From contig CAMCUZ010000004.1 of the NCBI GenBank assembly GCA_945879145.1, positions 1-64,000 on the forward strand: 64,000 bases of DNA, written 5' to 3'. The notes under the pieces were generated by a model that worked only from the letters and a program-made list of their open reading frames with translations, was not told the origin of the DNA and made no database searches. This DNA is from an uncultured Mediterranea sp. (lineage in GTDB: Bacteria > Bacteroidota > Bacteroidia > Bacteroidales > Bacteroidaceae). Below, in pieces: positions 50,596 through 59,920 of the stretch; position 1 is the first letter of the stretch; the number at the start of each line of letters is the position of its first letter. Position numbers and translations under genes: made by a program.

Positions 50596-52821
50596 TCATC
50601 GACCTCCAGCCGGCAGGTTGCGTAGCCAGAAATCGGCCATGGTGCGGCGCAAGTGGAGGGTGGTTCCTTGCCGTTCGCTGATACTGTGACTGCGCATGGG
50701 ATAAGAAACCTGATAGAACACCTTACCCAGACGCACCAGTTCGTTGACCATCATCTCGCAACTCTGGTAATGGACATTATCGTCACCTGTACCGTGAATC
50801 AGCAGCAGGTTGCCCTTCAACCCTTCCGCAAAATGGATGGGAGAACCTTTGCGATACCCCTCAGGATTGCGTTGCGGGGTGTCCATATAGCGCTCTTGAT
50901 AGATGGTGTCGTAGAGACGTTGGTCGGCCACAAAGGCCACGGCAATACCGGTATGGAATACGTCGGGGTAGCGGAACATGCAGTTCAACGTCTGACTGCC
51001 TCCTCCACTCCATCCGGTTATTCCCACTCGGCTCAAGTCGATATAGCTGTACTGACGGCCCAGGTCTTGGATACCCTGTGCCTGATCCCGGCTGGCCAGC
51101 ACACCCACTTCTCCATAGATGCATTTACGCCAAGCCCGTCCACGTGGAGTATTGGCACCACGGTTCTCGATGCTCACCACGATATAGCCCTGGTTGGCCA
51201 GATATTGGTGCCAAAGGCTTCCACCCTGCCAGACATCCTGCACGGTAGCGCTGGCGGGCTCACCATAGACATCGATAATGACGGGGTAGCGACGTGTAGA
51301 GTCGAAGTCAGCCGGTTTGATCATCCAGGCATCCAGCCAGAGGCTGTCGCTTTTGACTTTGACGAACTCTTTATCCTTGAGGCCAAGCGAAGCCCATTGC
51401 TCTTGGGCTCGGCTGTTGTCGGTAATCAGCTCCACCCGGCGATGCGACGGGAGAGCGATGCGGTCCACAACGGGTGGCATGGCCGCGTTGCTGAAGGTGT
51501 GAACAGCCCATCGTCCTCCTGGAGCCATGCTGTAGTGATGCTGTCCGCTCTGATCGGCAGGAGTGAGGCGACGCACCTCTCCCTTGCCAAAGAGCTTCGC
51601 CTCGTAGAGGTAACGCTGGGTGTAGTTATCGGGTGAGGCTATGAAATAGACCACACCCCGCTTGAGGTCCATGCCCAGCTCATCCACCACGTCGAAGTTT
51701 CCGCGCGTGATGGGCACCATCTGGCGTCCATCGCGGCTGATGCGGTAGATGTGTCGCCATCCATCGCGTTCACTCTGCCAGGTGAACCATTGGTTTCCTT
51801 TGAGCCAGGTCACCTGGTCGTTGGTCTCCAGCCAGGCGGCATCCGTATCGGTAAAGATGTTTTCTGCCTTACGTTCTCCTACGCGGGCAATCCATACTCG
51901 GTTGGTATTCTGCTGGCGGTTCATCTGCTGGATGAAGAGCTCCTGCGTACCGGGAATGAAGTCCATGCGGGGGATGTAGTTTTCGCGAGGGTCGCCGGGG
52001 AGTTCAATCCAAGTGGTCGCTCCGCCATCAGCCGACACGGTTCCTACCTTGACAGCCGCGTTGCGCGTACCCGCTTTGGGATAAGGGAAGCGCTGGATGG
52101 TGGGATAGATTGAATCGACATTATTGATGATATCAAACCATCCCGTACCGCTCGTATCACTCTGCCAATAGGCAATCGAGGTTCCATCGGGACTCCAGCG
52201 GAAGCCATCGCGGCAGCCAAACTCCTCCTCATAGACCCAGTCGAAGGTGCCGTTTACACACTCGGCGTTGCCATCGCTGGTCAGGGCCACCCGCTGGCCG
52301 TCGGCCAGGCGCTCCACGTAGATGTTGTTGCCACTCACGTAAGCGACGCGATCGGCCTGCGGAGCGAATTTGGCAAACATGAGCGAGGCCTCTGGCAGGC
52401 CTTTACCCAATTGTTGCAACCGTCCGTCGGCCAAGCGGAGCACCCAGTAGTCACCACGGGTGTCATAGCGCCACACCCTGCGGGTATTGGTATAGATCAA
52501 GACCTGCTCTTCCTTTTCATCCAGCTGGAAGCTGCGCACACGCAGCTGCTTGCCTGTAGCAGGATTGATCAACTGCTCAGCGGGGATGATGACCTGCCGT
52601 TGACCATCCTTGGCCTGGTAGGCCACCACCTCAAAGAGGCCATCCTTGCGGCGCTCCATCTGCGTGTAGCGCTCGCCGTCGGCCATCCAGCGTACCGAGC
52701 GTCCCCATTCTGTTTGAATCAAGTTTCCTCTCACAGCCTCTTCGAGCGTAGGCACATGTTGTGCCTGAACGGTCCAGGCCAATACAGCTCCCCAGAGAGC
52801 TGCAAGTAGTTTCCATTTCAT
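50596..52821 (-). CDS. S9 prolyl oligopeptidase family protein (dipeptidyl peptidase IV-like)
   Basis: Likely start MKWKLLAALWGAVLAWTVQAQ; GITGWSGGGSQTLNCMFRYPDVF, HGTGDDNVHYQ. Confidence 0.9.
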   Translation of the reverse strand: MKWKLLAALWGAVLAWTVQAQHVPTLEEAVRGNLIQTEWGRSVRWMADGERYTQMERRKDGLFEVVAYQAKDGQRQVIIPAEQLINPATGKQLRVRSFQLDEKEEQVLIYTNTRRVWRYDTRGDYWVLRLADGRLQQLGKGLPEASLMFAKFAPQADRVAYVSGNNIYVERLADGQRVALTSDGNAECVNGTFDWVYEEEFGCRDGFRWSPDGTSIAYWQSDTSGTGWFDIINNVDSIYPTIQRFPYPKAGTRNAAVKVGTVSADGGATTWIELPGDPRENYIPRMDFIPGTQELFIQQMNRQQNTNRVWIARVGERKAENIFTDTDAAWLETNDQVTWLKGNQWFTWQSERDGWRHIYRISRDGRQMVPITRGNFDVVDELGMDLKRGVVYFIASPDNYTQRYLYEAKLFGKGEVRRLTPADQSGQHHYSMAPGGRWAVHTFSNAAMPPVVDRIALPSHRRVELITDNSRAQEQWASLGLKDKEFVKVKSDSLWLDAWMIKPADFDSTRRYPVIIDVYGEPASATVQDVWQGGSLWHQYLANQGYIVVSIENRGANTPRGRAWRKCIYGEVGVLASRDQAQGIQDLGRQYSYIDLSRVGITGWSGGGSQTLNCMFRYPDVFHTGIAVAFVADQRLYDTIYQERYMDTPQRNPEGYRKGSPIHFAEGLKGNLLLIHGTGDDNVHYQSCEMMVNELVRLGKVFYQVSYPMRSHSISERQGTTLHLRRTMADFWLRNLPAGGR

Positions 52822-52843
52822 AGGTGCGTAAATGTTATAAATT

Positions 52844-54448
52844 TTAGAATCCAAAGCGGGCGCTATTCCAAAAGTCGGCAGCCATCTCGTCCCAGCTCAG
52901 GATGGTAGCTCCGATAAAGTCGCGGGTATATCCGTTGAGATAATTGCGTGCAGCCTCCTCACCCTCCTCCTGGAGGATGGCCTGGTAACGGGCCTCCACC
53001 ATGGGGAGTTCCATCTGGCCCTTCTGCTCAAAGTGGAGCAGCTGCTGCTCGATAGGCTTACGCCAGGTGCCCCAGCGCAAGGCGGCCAGCTTGTTGGCCT
53101 CGCGGTAGTGCCACAGGGCAGCATCCTTGCGGTAGCGGTGGTTGCCGCAGATGCCATAGAGCGCAGGCAACTTGGTCACCCCGCTGAAGATAGGCACACG
53201 CGGACTCTGCCCGGGGTTATCCATGGAGAACCAAACGACGCCTCCCACGGCATCTGGCAGCCACGAACGCAGTTGGATGACCGTAGAGTAGGCACATTGG
53301 GGCACAGAGACGTTGCGCACATTCTTCACCGCTCCCTCGTGAAGGGCATTCAGCAGTTTCTGCTCATCGGCCCGCATCCACGGGTTGGCCTTGGGGCTGA
53401 CGAGGGTATCCACTTGGCCATCTTTCCGCTTGACCGTGACCTTCAGATTGCGCGTCATGTCGAGGTCGGTACCCTCGTAGGTCTCACGCAGCAAGGCCAT
53501 CACCTGGGTCACATCCACCTGCTGCTCTGGCTTCACGCTGAAGGGTAGCTCCTCGGCGTTGATGTCGAGTTGAAGCGAAGGGGCCAGGGCGTTGAGGATG
53601 AACCATTCGCGCACGCTGAACGACTTCTTCTCGCCAAAGTAGTTGCCTCCGCTGTAGGCTTTCCAGAACTTAAAGGGTTCCTTTCCGTCCCAGTAGCCCA
53701 GTCGGCGAGCCACGTCAAACACGTTGTCCGAGGCCATGAAGTGATCCTTGTCCTTCAGGTTAAGGGTGGAGATGCGCGATATGTTGGCCGAGACACCCAC
53801 GTGGTCGTCAGGAATACGCTGGGCGGCCCATACGCCCCCTATGTTCTCCTTGCCTTCGCCGAAGACCTCAAACTGCCACACCTCCTGCGGGTCGGCCACA
53901 GTCAGGCACTCGCCGCTGTCGGCATAGCCGTACTGCTTGATGAGCTGTCCCATCAGCTGGATGGCCTCGCGGGCCGTGGTGCAGCGCTCCAGGGCGATGC
54001 GTTGCAGCTCCTCAATCATGAACATGCCCTTGGGATTCCGCAGCTCCTTGCGTCCGCTGATGGTGGTCTCGCCCATGCCCAGTTGCTTCTCGTTCAGGCA
54101 GGGATAGGAGGTGTTGAGGAAAGCGTAAGTATGGCGCACCTGAGGGATTTCGCCCTTCACCTTGACGCCTGTGCGGTCGGCCGGGAATTCAGTATGCATC
54201 AGTCCGTCGTAGATGGCGGTCACGGTGTCGCGCTCATAGTCCTGGGCGGCTGGGATGTTAACCCAGGTACGATACCAGCTGTCGCAGGTGTGACTGGTAA
54301 TGACAGAACCGTCGGCACTGGCCTTGCGCCCCACCATGATGCTGGTACAGCTCTCTGGGTCGCGCGGATGGGCCGTCTGGGCCTGAGCAGTAATCCCCAT
54401 CTGAGCCAGGCCCATCACCAAGAGGAGAAAAGATTGGATTGTTTTCAT
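52844..54448 (-). CDS. C69-family dipeptidase
   Basis: Likely start MKTIQSFLLL; PESCTSIMVGRKASADGSVITSHTCDSW nucleophile-Cys region. Confidence 0.9.
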   Translation of the reverse strand: MKTIQSFLLLVMGLAQMGITAQAQTAHPRDPESCTSIMVGRKASADGSVITSHTCDSWYRTWVNIPAAQDYERDTVTAIYDGLMHTEFPADRTGVKVKGEIPQVRHTYAFLNTSYPCLNEKQLGMGETTISGRKELRNPKGMFMIEELQRIALERCTTAREAIQLMGQLIKQYGYADSGECLTVADPQEVWQFEVFGEGKENIGGVWAAQRIPDDHVGVSANISRISTLNLKDKDHFMASDNVFDVARRLGYWDGKEPFKFWKAYSGGNYFGEKKSFSVREWFILNALAPSLQLDINAEELPFSVKPEQQVDVTQVMALLRETYEGTDLDMTRNLKVTVKRKDGQVDTLVSPKANPWMRADEQKLLNALHEGAVKNVRNVSVPQCAYSTVIQLRSWLPDAVGGVVWFSMDNPGQSPRVPIFSGVTKLPALYGICGNHRYRKDAALWHYREANKLAALRWGTWRKPIEQQLLHFEQKGQMELPMVEARYQAILQEEGEEAARNYLNGYTRDFIGATILSWDEMAADFWNSARFGF

Positions 54449-54488
54449 TCGATGATATGCTATAGTTCTTGGATATACCAATTACGAA

Positions 54489-55673
54489 TCACTTAAAGAG
54501 TTTCTTGCGGATCTCTTTGGGGAGGGCGTCCTTGTGTACCATGATGTAGATGGTCTTGGCACGCACATAGCTGGTGGACATGTTAAGGTAACCACCAAAG
54601 CGGTTGCGATCCGTACCCCAGGAGTTCTTGGTGATGTAGTAGCGGGTACTGTTCTGGTCGGTAACGATACCGGTAATGTGCATCAAGTGGTCATCGGTTG
54701 TGACAAACTTCTGGTAGCCCTCTTGACGCACCTCGGGAGTTACCTCCACCTCGGGACAAGGATGCTCAAAGCGGTAGGCCTCCTCCAGCATGTCGCGCTG
54801 CTCCTGACCAGAGAGCTGTTCGAAGCGCTCACGATCGGTAGTCGATAGGTCGCTGGCCGTCCGCTTTTTCGGGTTGATGGCTACACCGTTCTTGTGACTG
54901 AAACCGCGCTCGCTCACGTCGCCATCCCAGCAGACCGTATAGCCGTTGGTCAAGGCGTGGTCCATCACCTGCATCAGCTCATCCAGCGGCAGGTTGTACA
55001 TCAGCTGATGCTCCCAGTTGTCGGGCACCTCGGGAGCAAACTGCTGGTAGTAGGGCTTGTGGGTGAAACTGGTCAGCTCTACATAGTCCTCCATGTTGAG
55101 ACCCAGGCTGGCCGCAAAGCTCTGCGGCGTGTAGTTCTTGCCCTGGTAAGTGAACTGCTCAGGCAGCGGGCCCAGGTAGGTATCCATCAGCGCATTTACC
55201 AACTGATTGTACTGCGGCGAACGAGCCTTCAGCTTGACCGAGGCATCGGCCAGGGCCCTGACGTAAGTAGCCAACTCCTGGTGGTCATGGCGGTCCGAAG
55301 CGTAGTTGATGCCGTGATAGACCTCTTCGGGCACGATACCCACCTGCTTGAATGCGTTCACCCAGGTGTGCGACAGGCTGCCTTGACCTACGTTGCCCTG
55401 TCCGCGACGGTAGTAGTTGTCCTCCATCTGATTGAGATACTTCTGACGCACAATAAACATCTCCGAGAGGTCATACTCCCCCTTGCCCATGCGGAGCAGT
55501 TCTGCCTCCATGAACGAGGTGGTGGCAAAACACCAGCAGGTGCCCGTTGCAGCTTGGTTCTTCACTGATGTGACCGGCACGGAGACCACATTCGTAAATT
55601 GATACCCACTCTCCTGAGCGGTAGCGGCCATGGCGCAAAACAGCAAGGCCATCATTTCAAATCTTACATTCAT
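54489..55673 (-). CDS. C1B-type cysteine peptidase (bleomycin hydrolase/aminopeptidase C-like)
   Basis: Likely start MNVRFEMMALLFCAMAATAQE; SVKNQAATGTCWCFATTSFMEAEL, MHITGIVTDQNSTRYYITKNSWGTDR. Confidence 0.9.
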   Translation of the reverse strand: MNVRFEMMALLFCAMAATAQESGYQFTNVVSVPVTSVKNQAATGTCWCFATTSFMEAELLRMGKGEYDLSEMFIVRQKYLNQMEDNYYRRGQGNVGQGSLSHTWVNAFKQVGIVPEEVYHGINYASDRHDHQELATYVRALADASVKLKARSPQYNQLVNALMDTYLGPLPEQFTYQGKNYTPQSFAASLGLNMEDYVELTSFTHKPYYQQFAPEVPDNWEHQLMYNLPLDELMQVMDHALTNGYTVCWDGDVSERGFSHKNGVAINPKKRTASDLSTTDRERFEQLSGQEQRDMLEEAYRFEHPCPEVEVTPEVRQEGYQKFVTTDDHLMHITGIVTDQNSTRYYITKNSWGTDRNRFGGYLNMSTSYVRAKTIYIMVHKDALPKEIRKKLFK

Positions 55674-55879
55674 AGTAAATTCGATATAAATTGTTACAGT
55701 TGAATTGAATTCGCTAGATTTTGCTGTAAAGGTAGGCATTCTTTTTGGCACCTCCAAATAATAAAGGGAGAAAAAGATGGCAGAGTATAGAACAGATAAA
55801 AGAATAATTTCAAGGAATCATTTGGACATTCAATAGAAATCGCTTACTTTTGCCTCATGAAAAAACAAAGTGCAAGACT

Positions 55880-56860
55880 ATGGAAGGAAACAATAAATAC
55901 ATCCGTTTTGACTGGGCCATGAAGCGACTGCTTCGCAACAAGGCCAATTTCGCCGTTCTTGAGGGATTAATGACCACGTTGCTCAACGAAAAAATCACGA
56001 TCGTCAAGCTGCTGGAGAGCGAAAGCAACCAAGAGAGCGAGTTTGACAAGTACAACCGTGTGGACCTGCTGGCCGAAGACAGCCAAGGGCGACTCATCCT
56101 GTTTGAGATACAGAACAACAACGAATATGCCTACTTCCAGCGCATGCTGTTCGGCACCTCCAAGCTCGTGACGGAATACATCAACCGTGGTGAAGGCTAC
56201 GAGAATGTACGCAAGGTATTCAGCATCAACATTGTCTATTTCGCCTTGGGCAGCGGAAGCGACTACGTCTATCATGGCAAAACCGAGTTCCGCGGACTGC
56301 ATAACAACGAGCTACTCAACCTCACCCCCTTCCAGCAGCAGACTTTCCGGGTAGATACGGTCAGTCAGCTCTATCCGGAGTACTACATCCTGCGCGTAAA
56401 CGACTTCAACAAATGGTCGGTAGTGCCCATAGACCAATGGATCTACTTCCTCAACACGGGCGAGATTCCCGACGAGGCCAACGCTCCCGGTCTGCCCGAA
56501 GCCCGCGAACGCCTCCAACTCGACCACCTGACCAAGGCCGAACTCGAAGCCTATTACCGCCACCTAGACAACGTAATCATCCTGCGCGACAACATCAACA
56601 CCGAACGAGCCGAAGGACGAGCTGAGGGACGGGCCGAAGGACGAGCTGAGGGACGAGCCGAAGGACGAGCCGAAGGAATGAAAGAAGGACGGGCCGAAGG
56701 AATGAAAGAAGGACTAGCCGAAGGAATGAAAGAGGGCCTCGCCAAAGGACGTGCTGAAGAAAAGCGAGAAAACGCGCGCAATTTTAAGAAACTCGGGTTA
56801 TCCGTAGAGCTGATTGCCCAAGCTACCGGTCTGGATATCGAGGAGATTAACAAATTATAA
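55880..56860 (+). CDS. Rpn-family PD-(D/E)XK nuclease / putative transposase-like protein
   Basis: MEGNNKYIRFDWAMKRLLRNKANFAVLEGLMTTLL; VDLLAEDSQGRLILFEIQNNNEYAYFQRMLFGTSKLV; C-terminal RAEG/MKEG repeats. Confidence 0.88.
   Translation: MEGNNKYIRFDWAMKRLLRNKANFAVLEGLMTTLLNEKITIVKLLESESNQESEFDKYNRVDLLAEDSQGRLILFEIQNNNEYAYFQRMLFGTSKLVTEYINRGEGYENVRKVFSINIVYFALGSGSDYVYHGKTEFRGLHNNELLNLTPFQQQTFRVDTVSQLYPEYYILRVNDFNKWSVVPIDQWIYFLNTGEIPDEANAPGLPEARERLQLDHLTKAELEAYYRHLDNVIILRDNINTERAEGRAEGRAEGRAEGRAEGRAEGMKEGRAEGMKEGLAEGMKEGLAKGRAEEKRENARNFKKLGLSVELIAQATGLDIEEINKL
56609..56764 (+). repeat. In-frame 12-bp/24-bp tandem repeats coding (RAEG)n(MKEGRAEG)n
   Basis: gccgaaggacga/gctgagggacgg units, then gccgaaggaatgaaagaaggac 24-nt units. 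Confidence 0.9.
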
Positions 56861-56874
56861 AACTCATAATACCC

Positions 56875-58431
56875 ATGAAAAATCACTTATTTCTACTTTC
56901 TTGCCTCTCCGCTGGAGTAGGTCAGCTGATAGCAACCCCGGCTCAGGCCGAAGAGGGAAAAGGAAAAAAAACGCAATCCCAAACGCCCAACGTCATCGTT
57001 ATCCTGGCCGATGACCTGGGCTATGGCGACCTGCAATGTTACGGAGCAAAAAATGTGGAGACACCCAACGTCAACCGCTTGGCGGCTCAGGGCATCCGCT
57101 TTACCAACACCCACGCCGTGGCGGCAACCAGTACCCCCTCACGCTACTCCCTCCTCACGGGAGAGTATGCCTGGCGGCGACCCGATACCGACGTGGCTGC
57201 GGGCAATGCGGGCATGATTATCCGTCCCGAGCAGTACACCATGGCTGATATGTTCAAGGCAGCGGGCTACCGCACGGCGGCTTTCGGCAAATGGCACCTG
57301 GGCCTGGGTGATAAGACTGGAACGCAGGACTGGAACGCGCCACTCCCCTGCGGATTGGCGGATATCGGCTTTGACGAACACTATATCATGGCCGCTACGG
57401 CCGACCGCGTGCCCTGTGTATTCATCCAGAACGGACAGGTAGCGAACTACGACCCCTCAGCCCCCATCGAAGTCAACTACCAAAAGAACTTCCCCGGCGA
57501 GCCTACAGGCAGAGAGAATCCCGAACTGCTCTACAACCTCCGCTCCAGCCATGGACACGACTTCTCCATCGTGAACGGCATCGGTCGCATCGGCTACATG
57601 AAGGGAGGCGGCAAGGCGCTGTGGAAAGATGAAGATATCGCCGACTCCATCACCTCGCACGCTATCGACTTCATCCGCCGCAATCAGGATGAGCCCTTCT
57701 TTATCTACTTCTGCACTAACGACATCCACGTACCCCGCTTCCCCCATCCCCGCTTCCGCGGCAAGACGAACATGGGGCTGCGTGGGGATGCCATCGCCCA
57801 GTTTGACTGGTGCGTGGGAGCACTCATGCAGGCGCTCGACGAGATGAAACTGGCCGACAACACCTTGATTATCCTGTCGAGCGACAACGGCCCCGTGGTG
57901 GATGACGGCTACGACGACCAGGCCGAAGAGCTGCTCCACGGCCATCAGCCTGCCGGACCGTGGCGCGGAAACAAGTACAGCGCCTTCGAGGGTGGCACCG
58001 CCGTACCTGCCATTGTGCGTTGGCCGGCTCAGATCAAAGGCGGACAAGAGTCGGACGTGCTGATGTCACACATCGACTGGATGGCCTCGCTGGGCAGTCT
58101 GCTCCACGCCCGTCTGCCCAAAGGCTCAGCCCCCGACAGCCAGAACCGCCTGGGCAACCTGCTGGGAACAGATGCTACCGACCGACCTTGGATTATCGAA
58201 CAGGCCTCAAGCCACGTCCTCTCCGTGCGCAGCAAGGAGTGGAAATACATCGAGCCCAGCGATGGTCCGGCGATGATTCCCTGGGGACCGAAAATCGAGA
58301 CGGGCAACCTGAGCACCCCTCAGCTCTACCACATCAGCCAGGAACAGGACGAGCACACCAACGTAGCCGCTGAACACCTTGACATCCTTTTCGAAATGCA
58401 GAACATCCTGCGTCGCGAACGAGCAAAATAG
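56875..58431 (+). CDS. S1-family sulfatase, serine-type
   Basis: NVIVILADDLGYGDLQCYGA; STPSRYSLLTG catalytic motif with Ser at the FGly position; GKWHLG. Confidence 0.92.
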   Translation: MKNHLFLLSCLSAGVGQLIATPAQAEEGKGKKTQSQTPNVIVILADDLGYGDLQCYGAKNVETPNVNRLAAQGIRFTNTHAVAATSTPSRYSLLTGEYAWRRPDTDVAAGNAGMIIRPEQYTMADMFKAAGYRTAAFGKWHLGLGDKTGTQDWNAPLPCGLADIGFDEHYIMAATADRVPCVFIQNGQVANYDPSAPIEVNYQKNFPGEPTGRENPELLYNLRSSHGHDFSIVNGIGRIGYMKGGGKALWKDEDIADSITSHAIDFIRRNQDEPFFIYFCTNDIHVPRFPHPRFRGKTNMGLRGDAIAQFDWCVGALMQALDEMKLADNTLIILSSDNGPVVDDGYDDQAEELLHGHQPAGPWRGNKYSAFEGGTAVPAIVRWPAQIKGGQESDVLMSHIDWMASLGSLLHARLPKGSAPDSQNRLGNLLGTDATDRPWIIEQASSHVLSVRSKEWKYIEPSDGPAMIPWGPKIETGNLSTPQLYHISQEQDEHTNVAAEHLDILFEMQNILRRERAK

Positions 58432-58442
58432 AGGTGCAAATT

Positions 58443-58665
58443 GTAACGCTTTATTTCACCATAACACCTTATAAATAAGGCCAATAGGAGAAGTAAAGCG
58501 TTACATTACAGTTATTACAGAAGTTTTTTTATTGGATGCTATATTTCTCTTCTTTCTATATCTATCTATATATATCTATCTATATATTAATAAGTTATAT
58601 ATATATAGAGAGAGAGGGATATCACATACGCAAAAAAATAAGCTGTAACAACTGTAATGTAACGC
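58443..58665. repeat. Nested inverted-repeat element with AT/CT microsatellite core
   Basis: GTAACGCTTTA (58443-58453)/TAAAGCGTTAC (58494-58504); GCGTTACATTACAGTTATTACAG (58498-58520) vs CTGTAACAACTGTAATGTAACGC (58643-58665), one mismatch. Confidence 0.8.
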
Positions 58666-59015
58666 CAATAAAAAGATAACATTCAGTCAATCAACATATT
58701 AATTTGCCACAGGCGTTATTTTCCCTACGAGGCTACACCCTAATTAGCAAGCCAGACGGCTATAGTTTACCATATTTACCACAAATGAAGAGCGATACAG
58801 GGCGAATCATCCTGCTCAACGGTGTAAAATCGGATGAATTCCTTGCCATAAAAATTGCATCCGAAAGCAAACAGGAGGCATCTCGAAACCTGAAAGAAGG
58901 TCACAGGCCTCCCATTTGTTGAAGAATCCATCATTAGAGAACAAAGTGGACATCCGCCCTGCCTACCCCCCCCTGGTGAGAGGGTAGGCATTCACTACTC
59001 CACGCTACCCAAGCC

Positions 59016-59717
59016 TCAATTCTTCAGATAGTAATTCACGGTGGTCACCACGCGTATGCTCTTGACGTAGGGCGTGTTGCTGTCGCGATCTTCAATCACG
59101 AACTGACCTTGCGAGGCATTACGTATCTTGCCCAGACGGCTATCGCTATCCTTGGCAAACTTCTCGGCAGCAGCACGGGCGTTGCGTGTGGCCTCCTCTA
59201 TCATGCGGGGCTTTATGTCGTTGAGCTTCGTGAAACTGTAGGTTACGTTGTAGCGGTAGTCGCCACCCGTGATGGCGATGCCCTGCTTGAGCAGCTCGGC
59301 CTGCTCACTCATCAGCTGGCGCACAGCCTCCACACGACCCGAAGTGACAGTAATGACCGATGTGGCGTTGTAGCGGTAATTCACCTGCTGCGCCCCGTAG
59401 CGCTCCGCCTCCATGTCGATAATCTCGGGAGCGGCTATACTGATCTCCTCCTCCTGAATGCCACGGCTCTTGAGGAAGGCCACGATGGCTTGATTCTTCT
59501 TGTTGATGTTGGCATAAATAAGGGCAGGGTCGTTGCCAATATCCTTGAACATCAGCGGCCACACCACCTTATCGGCCGGCACTTCCATCTCAGCCAGCCC
59601 CTTGACCGTCACGATACGGTCCTTCGCGATAAATTCAGAGATTCCGTTTCTCACTTGATTGCCCAGCAGCAGCAACCCTATGGCGATAATGATCGCCTCC
59701 CATTTTAGACTTTTCAT
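59016..59717 (-). CDS. SIMPL-domain (DUF541) protein
   Basis: RIVTVKGLAEMEVPADKVVWPLMF; membrane anchor at the N-terminus. Confidence 0.85.
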   Translation of the reverse strand: MKSLKWEAIIIAIGLLLLGNQVRNGISEFIAKDRIVTVKGLAEMEVPADKVVWPLMFKDIGNDPALIYANINKKNQAIVAFLKSRGIQEEEISIAAPEIIDMEAERYGAQQVNYRYNATSVITVTSGRVEAVRQLMSEQAELLKQGIAITGGDYRYNVTYSFTKLNDIKPRMIEEATRNARAAAEKFAKDSDSRLGKIRNASQGQFVIEDRDSNTPYVKSIRVVTTVNYYLKN

Positions 59718-59920
59718 GTGCTATATACATTTTGTTCAAGCACAAAAATAACGCATTGTCTGCAGTTTCTGTTCATAGCCCAGAAGAAATCTGAATCCAT
59801 TTAATATACCGACATGATTTTTTAGTGTATTTAATTAAAAAAAGCAGAGAGAAACGATAAATGGTATGGGAAAATTCACTAACTTTGTCGGTCGAAAATG
59901 TAACTAATCCCTAGATCCTT

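Noticed and set aside
55880-56860. Rpn-family gene as an active transposon
   Set aside because: No terminal inverted repeats or target duplications seen around it; better treated as a nuclease-type gene.
58535-58615. TATCTATCTATATA tract as a stand-alone finding
   Set aside because: By itself a microsatellite; only reported as the core of the flanking inverted repeat element.
58704-58922. 72-aa ORF downstream of the sulfatase
   Set aside because: TTG start, no recognisable family; could be a decayed fragment but cannot be supported.
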